In this document: positions 39,646 to 46,478 of the stretch, piece after piece
Layout: each line of letters begins with the position of its first letter
Position numbering within the stretch: position 1 is the first letter of the stretch
Source of the DNA: a virus
Length of the DNA stretch: 64,000 nucleotides
IMG/VR virus record: IMGVR_UViG_3300042922_000911
Location: 31,823 to 95,822 of that record
Reading direction: 5' to 3' (one strand)
The notes under the pieces: model-generated
The model's input: only the letters and a program-made list of their open reading frames with translations
Databases searched by the model: none
What the model was told of the DNA's origin: nothing
Position numbers and translations under genes: made by a program

Positions 39646-40844
39646 CCCCTGAAACAACCAAGGTATGTAGCTGCTGCGAGATCGCGCGGCCGGTGTCGGA
39701 AGACCCGGCCGTTTCGGGCTTTGCGCGCAAGGGCAAGACCTATCAGACGTGGTGCCGCGAGTGTTCAAGCATCAGCGCGAGCCGCACCAAGGCCAACCGT
39801 GACCGCTCACGGGGCAAGTACAAGCCGATCCAGCGGTGCAACGTGTGCAGGGTCGAGCGCGAATGGCGGGCATTCGACCCTGACCCCTCAGACCCCGCGC
39901 AGCTCTTGCCGACCTGTTGGATGTGCGAGCGCCGCGCGGAGGCCCGCGACAGCTTCACCAAGCGGCGACGCTTCACCCGTGAGGAATTGGCCGCGCTCGC
40001 CGAGAAGAGGCGGCGCGAGCAGTTCGACGAATCCGCGAACGCCGTGCGCCTCGCCGCGCCGATCACGGTCAACCGGCTACAAGTCGAGGACAGCCCGCCC
40101 CGCGTCCCCGATGGGGCGTTCCGCGACGCCGAGGCCCGCGACGTGATCGTGCTTTTGGGTCAGGAGCTTCGCGCGGCCCGTGCCGAGATCAACCGCCTGC
40201 GTGACGAGGTGGCCTTTCGTGACCTCCAAATCGAAGAGCTGCAAGCCACGGCCGCGCCGCCAGCGACGACACCAAGCGCGAGCGAGGCGATCGCCGTCGG
40301 TCACGCCGCAAGCGAGGCCGATCAGGAGGCCGACCAGGCCGACGACCAGGACGACGAGCCGGAAGGCGACTTTGAAGACGCCGCCGACGCGCTCGAGGCC
40401 GAGGCCCGCAGCCTGGGCGTGCTGGAAAATGAGCCGCCCGCGTGGTATGCCGAGGTTGAAAACCTGACGACCGGCCAGCTCCCGCCCAAGCTGAAAGAGG
40501 CGATCGTCGAGGCCTCGCGCGTGCTGGTCGAGGCCGGGCGCGACCCGAAGCTCGCCGTCGATAACGTCGTGGGCGCGGCATTCGGGGCGATCAAGGCACT
40601 CCCCGGCGACGTGGTGAATCAGGCGCGGGTCGTGAAGGCGCTCGCGCGCATCATGCTCGACCCTTACAACGCAGGGGAGCGGCGTCACTGGCCCTATGAA
40701 GGGCAAATGGGCGTCTACAAGGCCCGCGCGGGCAAGGTGCGGATTCTGTACCAGCCCGAGACAGGCATTCAGAAGGTGCCCACAATCCTGAAAATCGGCT
40801 ACCGGAAAGAAGTTTACGGAGGTTCGACCTATGGGAGCAACTAA
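39642..40844 (+). CDS. zinc-ribbon protein with coiled coil and C-terminal domain
   Basis: This 400-residue protein starts VCSCCEIARPVSEDPAVSG...WCRECSSISASRTK and then RCNVCRVEREW...CWMCERR, two zinc ribbons of the type that precede HNH nucleases; no HNH core is visible. A coiled coil (ELRAARAEINRLRDEVAFRD) lies around residues 178-200, followed by an acidic region. The last ~60 residues (GQMGVYKARAGKVRILYQPE) form a separate small domain with a ParE/RelE-like strand pattern. It could be a DNA-bound regulator or a degenerate homing-type factor. Confidence 0.5.
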   Translation: MTPETTKVCSCCEIARPVSEDPAVSGFARKGKTYQTWCRECSSISASRTKANRDRSRGKYKPIQRCNVCRVEREWRAFDPDPSDPAQLLPTCWMCERRAEARDSFTKRRRFTREELAALAEKRRREQFDESANAVRLAAPITVNRLQVEDSPPRVPDGAFRDAEARDVIVLLGQELRAARAEINRLRDEVAFRDLQIEELQATAAPPATTPSASEAIAVGHAASEADQEADQADDQDDEPEGDFEDAADALEAEARSLGVLENEPPAWYAEVENLTTGQLPPKLKEAIVEASRVLVEAGRDPKLAVDNVVGAAFGAIKALPGDVVNQARVVKALARIMLDPYNAGERRHWPYEGQMGVYKARAGKVRILYQPETGIQKVPTILKIGYRKEVYGGSTYGSN

Positions 40845-41067
40845 GAAGCAAGTCGTCGGGCGCGGCCCCGGCCGCCCGCCCAAGGCCGACGCCAAGCGCG
40901 GCAAGAACATGCGCCTGTCGCCGTCGGCCTGGGCGCAGCTCGACGCGATCGCCGACCACTTCGGCGGCAACCGCACCGCAGCCGCCGAGGCCGCTTTCGG
41001 CAAGCTCTTCGCCGAGCTTGTTACACAGGGGAAAGGCCCGGCGACCAAGGCTATTACACAGGATTGA
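40831..41067 (+). CDS. small DNA-binding protein (AT-hook plus ribbon-helix-helix-like)
   Basis: This 78-residue protein has an AT-hook-like GRGPGRPPK at residues ~10-18 and a NMRLSPSAWAQLDAIADHFGGNRTAAAEAAF stretch that fits a ribbon-helix-helix fold. Its last codons, VTQG and ITQD, are two TTACACAG repeat copies (41021, one mismatch; 41054). Two more copies lie just downstream. It is the best local candidate for a protein that binds those repeats; this is inference only. Confidence 0.55.
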   Translation: MGATKKQVVGRGPGRPPKADAKRGKNMRLSPSAWAQLDAIADHFGGNRTAAAEAAFGKLFAELVTQGKGPATKAITQD

Positions 41068-41141
41068 GATCCGGTATGATGGAAAAGCACGGCCCCTTAA
41101 GCCTTTCAGCCTGTTACACAGGGATAGCCTGTTACACAGGA
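41021..41141 (+). repeat. four-copy TTACACAG cluster
   Basis: Copies lie at 41021 (TTACACAGGG), 41054 (exact TTACACAGGA), 41114 (TTACACAGGG) and 41132 (exact), all on the plus strand. The first two are the 3' end of a DNA-binding protein gene and the others are in the gap before 41181. A TATGAT at 41075-41080 and the leader phrase CTTCGGAAAGGAGCCACCAC at 41161-41180 complete a likely control region. Confidence 0.8.
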
Positions 41142-41180
41142 TGGGTGCTTTCCTGACGCTCTTCGGAAAGGAGCCACCAC

Positions 41181-41624
41181 ATGACCACGCGCGCGCCCCT
41201 ACTCGCGGGGCAGGCCGTCAAGGCCAAGGCCACGAAGGCCAAGAAGAAGACACCCGAGCAACGGCAGGCCGAAAGGCGCTTGAAGCGCCAGCGCGCCCGA
41301 TTGGCGCAAGGCCCGCGGCGGCTCGAGGAGGCTTTCGAGCAGTACCACATGGCCAACCCGGCCGTTTTCGAGCTATTTTGCCGCTACTCGTTTGAGCTGA
41401 AAGCCGCCGGCAAGCGGCGCGGCAGCGGCCCCCAAGTCTTTGAGCGCATCCGGTGGGAGTTCGACACGAATCCCGACCTCAAGGGGCAGACGTTCGCGGC
41501 GTCGAACGACTTGCGCGCCTACTATGCGCGCCTCGCCATGGACACCTACCCCGAGCATTTCGCGGGCTGGTTCCGCACCAGCATGACGACCAGCCAACGG
41601 CGCGTTCACGCGCGGAGGATATGA
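41181..41624 (+). CDS. conserved phage protein, paralogue of 36880-37254
   Basis: This 147-residue protein has a lysine/arginine-rich head (KAKATKAKKKTPEQRQAERR) and then the shared signature FEQYHMANPAVFELFCRYSFE, VFERIRWEFD and NDLRAYYARLAMDTYPEHF. The basic head is absent in the paralogue. Unknown role; probably DNA-associated. It ends in an ATGA overlap with the next gene. Confidence 0.6.
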   Translation: MTTRAPLLAGQAVKAKATKAKKKTPEQRQAERRLKRQRARLAQGPRRLEEAFEQYHMANPAVFELFCRYSFELKAAGKRRGSGPQVFERIRWEFDTNPDLKGQTFAASNDLRAYYARLAMDTYPEHFAGWFRTSMTTSQRRVHARRI

Positions 41625-42259
41625 CCATGGAAGTCCTACCCAACAGGGATACAGCCTACCTCGACGCCGCGCTGCTCGACGACCTGGGCCACGTTCGCGT
41701 GGTTCCAGCCGCGCAGCTCCACGACCTCGACCCGCTCGACCTTCGGATCTGGGCGCACCGGCACGGGGTCTATCAGTTCCCGACGGCCGAGCTGGTGAGC
41801 TGGCTCGCGCCCCTGCTCGAGGGCGTCAAGGCGATCGAGATCGGCGCGGGGCACGGGGCGATCGCCCGCGCCCTCGGCATCCCCGCCACCGACAGCCACC
41901 AACAGGCCGACCCGGCGATCGCCGCTATGTACCGGGCCATGGGGCAGCCGGTGATCCAGTACCCGAAAGACGTGAGGAAGATGGACGCGGCCGAGGCCGT
42001 GCGGCGGCTCTCGCCTCACACGGTCGTCGGCGCGTGGATCACGCAGAAGTACAAGCCGGGCGACAAGGACGGCAACATGTGGGGCGTGGACGAAGAATCG
42101 CTGCTTCGCAAGGTCAGGCGCTACATTCTCGTCGGCAACGCCAAGGTTCACGGCGACAAGCGGATCTTGAAGCTGCCTCACGAAGAGCTCACCTTCCCAT
42201 GGGTCGTCAGCCGCGCCAGCTCGCCCGAGCTGAACCGCATTTACGTGTGGGAGGTGTAG
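41621..42259 (+). CDS. SAM-dependent methyltransferase-like protein
   Basis: This 212-residue protein has a SAM-binding glycine motif, VKAIEIGAGHGAIARALGI, near residues 79-97 and VVGAWITQKYKPG near 136, typical of Rossmann methyltransferases. It lacks an obvious DPPY or cytosine catalytic motif, so the substrate is not defined. The start is the ATG that overlaps the previous stop (ATGA) behind CGGAGGAT. Confidence 0.5.
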   Translation: MTMEVLPNRDTAYLDAALLDDLGHVRVVPAAQLHDLDPLDLRIWAHRHGVYQFPTAELVSWLAPLLEGVKAIEIGAGHGAIARALGIPATDSHQQADPAIAAMYRAMGQPVIQYPKDVRKMDAAEAVRRLSPHTVVGAWITQKYKPGDKDGNMWGVDEESLLRKVRRYILVGNAKVHGDKRILKLPHEELTFPWVVSRASSPELNRIYVWEV

Positions 42260-42261
42260 CC

Positions 42262-42504
42262 ATGCACCTCGCCCGCGTCGCCCCGGCCGACAGGTACTAT
42301 CAGGAGCCGTGGCCGTTCGCCTGCCCGAAGCCCGTATACGAGGCCAAGCGGGGCGAATGGCTGGAAGCCGCCCGCATCCTGCGCGAGCGCGGCAGCGGCC
42401 GGTTCGGCCAGCGCACCGCGCAGATTGAGCTTATGCACCTACGGAACGCCTACTATCGGCCGCCCGCGCGCCCCTACCCCTACGCACAGGAGATTCAACC
42501 ATGA
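42262..42504 (+). CDS. small protein, unknown
   Basis: This 80-residue protein starts two bases after the previous stop with GGAGGTG upstream. It contains RYYQEPWPFACPKP and EWLEAARILRERGSGRF, an aromatic and basic composition. No motif recognised. Confidence 0.5.
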   Translation: MHLARVAPADRYYQEPWPFACPKPVYEAKRGEWLEAARILRERGSGRFGQRTAQIELMHLRNAYYRPPARPYPYAQEIQP

Positions 42505-42977
42505 CGCTCGACCTTCAAGCCCTCGACCAGGCGCAGGCCCTCGACCAGGCGCAGACCACCACCAACAAGGCCACCATCCCCAACAAGGCGATCGCCGTCG
42601 AGCCGGTAGACGTGGGCACGCGCGCGGCGGCCGACACGAAGGCGTGCCACAGGTGCGGCATCGTCAAGCCGCTCACCGACTACTGGAAGAACGTCAACGC
42701 GAAAGACGGGCTGCAAGCCGCTTGCAAGCCGTGCCTGAGTGAGCGCAACCGCAAGGCCGCGGCCACGCGCGGCCCCGGTCGCCCGGCGGGCTCGACCGCT
42801 GCCGCGCCGGTTGCTGTCGCGCCCCCGCCCCCGGCTGATGCCGACATTGACCTGTCGCTGCTCACCGACGCGATCGCCCTGCTGCGCGGCCGTGGGGTCG
42901 AGGTCGTGAAGCAAAGCAAGCTGCTGAAACTGCTCGACGCCCTCGACGTGCCCGGCCTGAAAGACACGGTGGGCTGA
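42501..42977 (+). CDS. zinc-ribbon/AT-hook protein
   Basis: This 158-residue protein has TKACHRCGIVKPLTDYWKN then LQAACKPCLSERNRKA, the same two-knuckle ribbon as in the protein at 39642, and an AT-hook-like RGPGRPAG. A proline/alanine linker and a C-terminal helical region with LLDALDVPGL follow. Probably DNA-binding; it resembles the ribbon part of HNH-type proteins without the nuclease. Confidence 0.55.
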   Translation: MTLDLQALDQAQALDQAQTTTNKATIPNKAIAVEPVDVGTRAAADTKACHRCGIVKPLTDYWKNVNAKDGLQAACKPCLSERNRKAAATRGPGRPAGSTAAAPVAVAPPPPADADIDLSLLTDAIALLRGRGVEVVKQSKLLKLLDALDVPGLKDTVG

Positions 42978-42978
42978 T

Positions 42979-43566
42979 ATGGCCCTGACGACACAAGACG
43001 CGCTGGAAGTCGCGCGGGGCATTTCCGACACCGCGCGCCGCCTGCTCGAGCAAAGCGGCTCGCTGATGCCCGTGGCGTTCCTGCACAGCGACTACCCCGG
43101 CCAAAGGGGGCTCGACGTGATTGGGCTCCCCTTTCATAACGAGCGCGAAAAGGCGCTCGCCGCCAGCCACCTACGCAAGGCCGCGAAGAAGAAGAAGGCG
43201 ACCATGGCCGTTCAGGTGCAAGAAGCCTGGCTCGCCGTTCTCGACGAGCAAGAAGCCTACTACGCAGCCGCCGAGGGCGTGTCGGCGTCGAGCCACCCCA
43301 AGCGCAAAGAGGTCGTCTGGTTCATCGTCGAGCTGCCGGGGGCGCTCTACCTCGGTCAGGTGGATATTGTGAGGGACGAGTTCGGCAAGCCGTCGTTCGG
43401 GCCGGTCGAGTTCAAGCCGGTTGAACCCGGCGAAATGGCGGGCCGCTGGATCGGCATCCTCCCCGGCAACGAGGCGTTCAACGAGGTCATAAGCGAGCGC
43501 GTCGAGCAGATGGGGCCGGGCATACGCGAGTTCTACGACCAGGCCCGCGAGGGAATGGAGCCATGA
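42979..43566 (+). CDS. hypothetical protein
   Basis: This 195-residue protein begins with TTQDALEVARGISDTARRLLEQ, has a basic helix with KAAKKKKATMAVQVQEAW, and ends in ISERVEQMGPGIREFYDQARE. Its internal VVWFIVELPGALYLGQVDIV suggests a mixed alpha-beta core. Unknown function. Confidence 0.5.
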   Translation: MALTTQDALEVARGISDTARRLLEQSGSLMPVAFLHSDYPGQRGLDVIGLPFHNEREKALAASHLRKAAKKKKATMAVQVQEAWLAVLDEQEAYYAAAEGVSASSHPKRKEVVWFIVELPGALYLGQVDIVRDEFGKPSFGPVEFKPVEPGEMAGRWIGILPGNEAFNEVISERVEQMGPGIREFYDQAREGMEP

Positions 43567-44084
43567 GGGCGCTCGAGGACCTGTGGCGGCAAGAACCCGA
43601 CCTTGCCACCTGGACGACCCGCGCGGGGTTCAAGGGGCACATTCAGCGCGCAGACGTTACCGGCGCGCTCTGTGGATACGTCGAGCTGCCGCCGGGGCAC
43701 CCGTGGCACGGCGATCGCCACGGGGCCGCCCACGGGGGCATTACATGGGACAGCCCCGGCGGGCCGGGCTCGCCCGCCCCGGCCTCGAGCGCGGAGAGCT
43801 GGCTGATCGGCTTCGACTGTGGGCACGCATGGGACTATCAGCCCATGATGGAGAAGATCATGCGCGCGCTCGGCAGGCAATGGCCCATGCGCTGGGCGCG
43901 CTACCGCCCGATCGGCTACGTGAAGGCCAACGTCGAGGCCTTAGCGGGACAGGCCAAGGGGGCGCTACGCAAGGGCGACCCGCGCCGGCGCGCGTGGTGC
44001 AAGCGCCAGCCCGAAGACTGGACGGCGACGAAGCTCCCGGCGATCGATTGGGATGCGCCGGTGATCGCGCCGCCTCGACATTAA
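43563..44084 (+). CDS. conserved phage protein with HGGIT...GFDCGHAWD motif
   Basis: This 173-residue protein carries GYVELPPGHPWHG, AAHGGITWDS and WLIGFDCGHAWDYQP, then YVKANVEALAGQAKG. That signature recurs in many phages as an uncharacterised protein, and the clustered histidines and cysteine could form a metal or catalytic site. It is the last gene before a short promoter-like gap. Confidence 0.6.
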   Translation: MRALEDLWRQEPDLATWTTRAGFKGHIQRADVTGALCGYVELPPGHPWHGDRHGAAHGGITWDSPGGPGSPAPASSAESWLIGFDCGHAWDYQPMMEKIMRALGRQWPMRWARYRPIGYVKANVEALAGQAKGALRKGDPRRRAWCKRQPEDWTATKLPAIDWDAPVIAPPRH

Positions 44085-44101
44085 AACTTCACATCGGCAT
44101 C

Positions 44102-44149
44102 AGTCAAAAACCCGCATATCGTGCGGCTGGTGCCCGTATTATGATGGCA
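44102..44149 (+). promoter_or_regulatory. weaker relative of the bipartite promoter
   Basis: AGTCAAAAA at 44102-44110 is followed after 26 bases by TATTAT at 44137-44142. The -10 is good and spacing matches the other copies, but the upstream box matches TGGCAGAAA at only six of nine positions. Confidence 0.35.
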
Positions 44150-44162
44150 AAAGGAAGCGCCC

Positions 44163-44417
44163 ATGAACGCTAATGAGATCCGCATCAATCCCGCGCTCGT
44201 CTACACGCCGCTTTGCCTCGCGGGCGTCCTGCATTCGCTCAATGCCCTGTTCTCGGGTACGGCGATCGCCTGGATCAAGGGCGCGGCCTGGGTTCTGATG
44301 CTCGTCGTTCTCGGCATCATGGCGCACCTCATGTTCAAGATGCACCGCTGGATGGCGAGCAAACTCGACGAAGCCCAACAGACATTACAGGAGACACCGC
44401 ATGACGACCGCGCTTGA
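44163..44417 (+). CDS. small two-segment membrane protein
   Basis: This 84-residue protein has hydrophobic segments at residues ~16-36 (LAGVLHSLNALFSGTAIAWI) and ~40-58 (AAWVLMLVVLGIMAHLMF). It is followed by a charged helical tail (KMHRWMASKLDEAQQTLQET). Holin-like in size and topology, but not near the lysis genes. Function open. Confidence 0.5.
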   Translation: MNANEIRINPALVYTPLCLAGVLHSLNALFSGTAIAWIKGAAWVLMLVVLGIMAHLMFKMHRWMASKLDEAQQTLQETPHDDRA

Positions 44418-44562
44418 ACCTCGCCACTTGCCCCACGCCCCCGCGAGCGCCGCGGACCCCGCCCCCGTCACCCGTCGCCCGCTTGTCGAACGCGCCTCAT
44501 GGGCTATCGTGTTCCTGCTCGGCACCGTCGCGGGGCTTTTCCTCGCCTGGTTGTTGCGGTAG
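44401..44562 (+). CDS. small single-span membrane protein
   Basis: This 53-residue protein starts at ATG 44401, overlapping the previous gene by 17 bases, and stops at TAG 44560-44562. It has a proline/alanine-rich head and one membrane segment, SWAIVFLLGTVAGLFLAWLL, at the C-terminus. It reads in a different frame from its neighbours. Confidence 0.5.
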   Translation: MTTALEPRHLPHAPASAADPAPVTRRPLVERASWAIVFLLGTVAGLFLAWLLR

Positions 44563-44564
44563 AA

Positions 44565-44589
44565 TTACACAGGACGTTGTTACACAGGC
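44565..44589 (+). repeat. TTACACAGGA copies in a short gap
   Basis: An exact copy at 44565-44574 and a one-mismatch copy (TTACACAGGC) at 44580-44589, just before the ribosome site GTAGGAGG of the gene at 44612. Confidence 0.75.
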
Positions 44590-44611
44590 TCGTTTCGTAG
44601 GAGGTGCGCTC

Positions 44612-44830
44612 ATGGCCTGGCCTGCAAGCATCCCCCCGATCGTCTGCCCCCGCTGCGGGGAGCGTGACTGGTTGCGAATCTGCGAGATTCAGGGCGCGTT
44701 GTGCGAGTGCTGCAACCGCGTCTTTCACCCGACCGACGAGCAAATGCGGCAGCTCTACGGCCCGGCGATCGCCGTGACCGTGACCCGCTACGAGATAAAC
44801 GAGCGCCTGGAACGCTGCTTGAAGCTGTAA
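44612..44830 (+). CDS. zinc-ribbon protein
   Basis: This 72-residue protein starts at the ATG behind GTAGGAGGTGC. VCPRCGERDWLRICEIQ and LCECCNRVFHPTDEQM form a zinc ribbon. The upstream in-frame extension is rejected because it has poor codon bias. It is one of several mini-ribbons in this stretch. Confidence 0.55.
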   Translation: MAWPASIPPIVCPRCGERDWLRICEIQGALCECCNRVFHPTDEQMRQLYGPAIAVTVTRYEINERLERCLKL

Positions 44831-44839
44831 GGGAGAACG

Positions 44840-45085
44840 ATGGAACCGACACAACTGCAACCGGGCGACGTGGTGCAAATCAGGGGCGACCATGAGACAT
44901 TCGCGGGCTGCTTCATGCTCGTCACCGAGCCCAAGGCCTTCGGCGCGCAGGGCTTCGTGTCCATGCCAGCCGCTCGAGGGGAGCTGCCCGGCCGCGCGTA
45001 CCTGCGGCCCAAGTGGGAAGACATGGAGTATGTCGGCCGCGCCGTCTGGGTGCCAGCCGACGAGATCGACGAGGAAGCGGAATGA
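44840..45085 (+). CDS. hypothetical protein
   Basis: This 81-residue acidic protein has GGGAGAACG upstream. QPGDVVQIRGDHETFAGCFMLVTE suggests a small SH3- or KOW-like beta barrel. Unknown function. It ends ATGA with the next frame. Confidence 0.5.
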   Translation: MEPTQLQPGDVVQIRGDHETFAGCFMLVTEPKAFGAQGFVSMPAARGELPGRAYLRPKWEDMEYVGRAVWVPADEIDEEAE

Positions 45086-45507
45086 ACCGGCAACAGCAAA
45101 CGGCCCTCGGCTACCATTGCCGCCTCGCTGGCGAAACGACGCACCCGCGCTTTCGCTCGCTCATTCGGCCGGGCGTGAGCCTGGTTCTGACGGTCAATTC
45201 CGGCTGGGAGTGAATCGTCGCGGGATTCGGCGGGCCAGTTTGGCACGCTTCTGTCGCGTCAGCGCACCTCACGGCCCCCAACGTCAGGCAGGCGGCTAAA
45301 GAAGCCCTGCAAGGCGTCGGCGATCCGCGCCTCGGCGAGTGGATCGAGGAATACACCAAAAACGGGCTTCGGTTCTGCCACATCAAGCGGCGGCTAAGGC
45401 CCAAGGAACAAAGCCTAATCGGCGAGGCCGTGGACATTCGCGGCACCCCCGAGTATGGCGATCGCCTCGCCAAGTGCCCGTGGCTGCCCCCCGGCTACAA
45501 GGAATGA
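45082..45507 (+). pseudogene. gene interrupted by one in-frame TGA (45211-45213)
   Basis: From ATG 45082 the frame runs 43 codons to TGA at 45211, then continues open in the same frame to TGA 45505-45507. The total is 142 codons. Both halves look coding: SLIRPGVSLVLTVNSGWE before, and IVAGFGGPVWHASVASAHL, LGEWIEEYTKNGLRFCHIKR and IGEAVDIRGTPE after. The second half has no good start codon. A change of TGA to TGG would give a smooth EWIVAGFGG. Options are a nonsense mutation, a sequencing error or programmed readthrough. Confidence 0.6.
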
Positions 45508-45519
45508 AAGGAAACCCCC

Positions 45520-45789
45520 ATGCTGACTGGTTTGGATCTTCAAATGGACGGCGACGGCTGCTGGCCTGACCTCAAGGACAAGCGCGAAGCCGGGCAGCTC
45601 GAGGCGGGCACCCTGGCGGGCGTGGCCTTGCTCCAAAACGGCACGGCGAACGGCAACCATAGCGTTACGTTCCGAATCGACATGCCCGACGGCTCGACCG
45701 TGACGGCCGAAACCACGCTTTCCCTGTTGTGGATGGCCGCCAACGCCTTCAAGACCCGCGCGGCCATGCAGGGCCAGCACCTCGCATGA
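45520..45789 (+). CDS. hypothetical protein
   Basis: This 89-residue protein follows GAAAGGAAA. It contains DGDGCWPDLKDKREAGQL and SVTFRIDMPDGSTVTAETTL, a beta-hairpin-rich pattern. Unknown function. It overlaps the next gene by four bases. Confidence 0.5.
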   Translation: MLTGLDLQMDGDGCWPDLKDKREAGQLEAGTLAGVALLQNGTANGNHSVTFRIDMPDGSTVTAETTLSLLWMAANAFKTRAAMQGQHLA

Positions 45790-46082
45790 CGGGCTGCAAG
45801 CGGTGCCGGGAGGCCGAAGACGAGCTATCCACGGCCAATCTGATCATCGAGGAAAAGACCGCGACGATCGCCCGCTGGGAAGAGCTGGCCGAAGGCTACC
45901 TCGAGCGCGCGCAAAAGGCCGAGGCCGAGGTCAAGCGCATGCAGGCCTGCTTCACCGGGAGCGCGGCGGCGTTCGCCAAGCAGGGCATGCCCGAGCTCGC
46001 CGTGATCATGGAGGCAGCTCGCGACGGCCTCATGCCCCCGGCCCTGATGCCCGAAGACTGGCAGGAGGCCCCCGGCGAATGA
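45786..46082 (+). CDS. coiled-coil protein with CxxC
   Basis: This 98-residue protein starts MTGCKRCREAEDELSTANL and continues as a heptad-rich helix (ARWEELAEGYLERAQKAEAE). It is small and probably oligomeric. No family recognised. ATGA overlaps on both sides show co-translation. Confidence 0.5.
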   Translation: MTGCKRCREAEDELSTANLIIEEKTATIARWEELAEGYLERAQKAEAEVKRMQACFTGSAAAFAKQGMPELAVIMEAARDGLMPPALMPEDWQEAPGE

Positions 46083-46327
46083 AGCTCGATCTGCCGACCC
46101 TCAAAACCTATCTGTGGATGCCGCGCCGGTGCGCCCCCGAGAACAAGCGCCCGGCGGCCGAGGGCTACGACGGCTGGTTCTGCCCCGGCGTCTACATGAA
46201 GGCGCACCCGACCGACCCCGCCCTCGCGCTCTTCATCTGCCCCCATTGCGGCCGGGAGGAATGGACGTATCCGACCTACCAGACCAATGCGAAGCGGTGG
46301 CGGCCCGGCGATCGCGACCTGTATTGA
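46079..46327 (+). CDS. small zinc-binding protein
   Basis: This 82-residue protein has GWFCPGVYMKAHP and FICPHCGREEW, likely a single zinc site. It is the last of the small-gene run before the portal operon. Function unknown. Confidence 0.5.
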   Translation: MKLDLPTLKTYLWMPRRCAPENKRPAAEGYDGWFCPGVYMKAHPTDPALALFICPHCGREEWTYPTYQTNAKRWRPGDRDLY

Positions 46328-46329
46328 CG

Positions 46330-46373
46330 TTCCTGTGTAACGTCGGCCGCGCCTCGCCCGGCTTCCTGTGTAA
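46330..46373 (-). repeat. two inverted-orientation TTACACAGGA copies
   Basis: TTCCTGTGTAA occurs at 46330-46340 and 46363-46373, both on the minus strand, just after the last small gene. They are direct to each other and opposite to most other copies. Confidence 0.8.
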
Positions 46374-46393
46374 CACGGTGTAAATTCTTGGCG

Positions 46394-46424
46394 ACCGCGT
46401 GGCAGAAACGCCGCGCGGTTTTTT
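46394..46424 (+). terminator. terminator overlapping promoter copy C
   Basis: ACCGCG (46394-46399) pairs with CGCGGT (46414-46419), followed by TTTTTT (46419-46424). The loop holds the TGGCAGAAA box of the next promoter, so termination of the small-gene operon and start of the portal operon share DNA. Confidence 0.7.
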
Positions 46425-46446
46425 CGCGCCTGGTATTGTGTTGTTA
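46400..46446 (+). promoter_or_regulatory. bipartite phage promoter, copy C
   Basis: TGGCAGAAA at 46400-46408, 25 bases, then TATTGT at 46434-46439 preceded by TGG (extended -10). It is 40 bases upstream of the portal gene. Spacing is one base shorter than in the other copies. Confidence 0.6.
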
Positions 46447-46478
46447 CCGACCTGACGTTTGGAGGCCGAGAACAAGCA

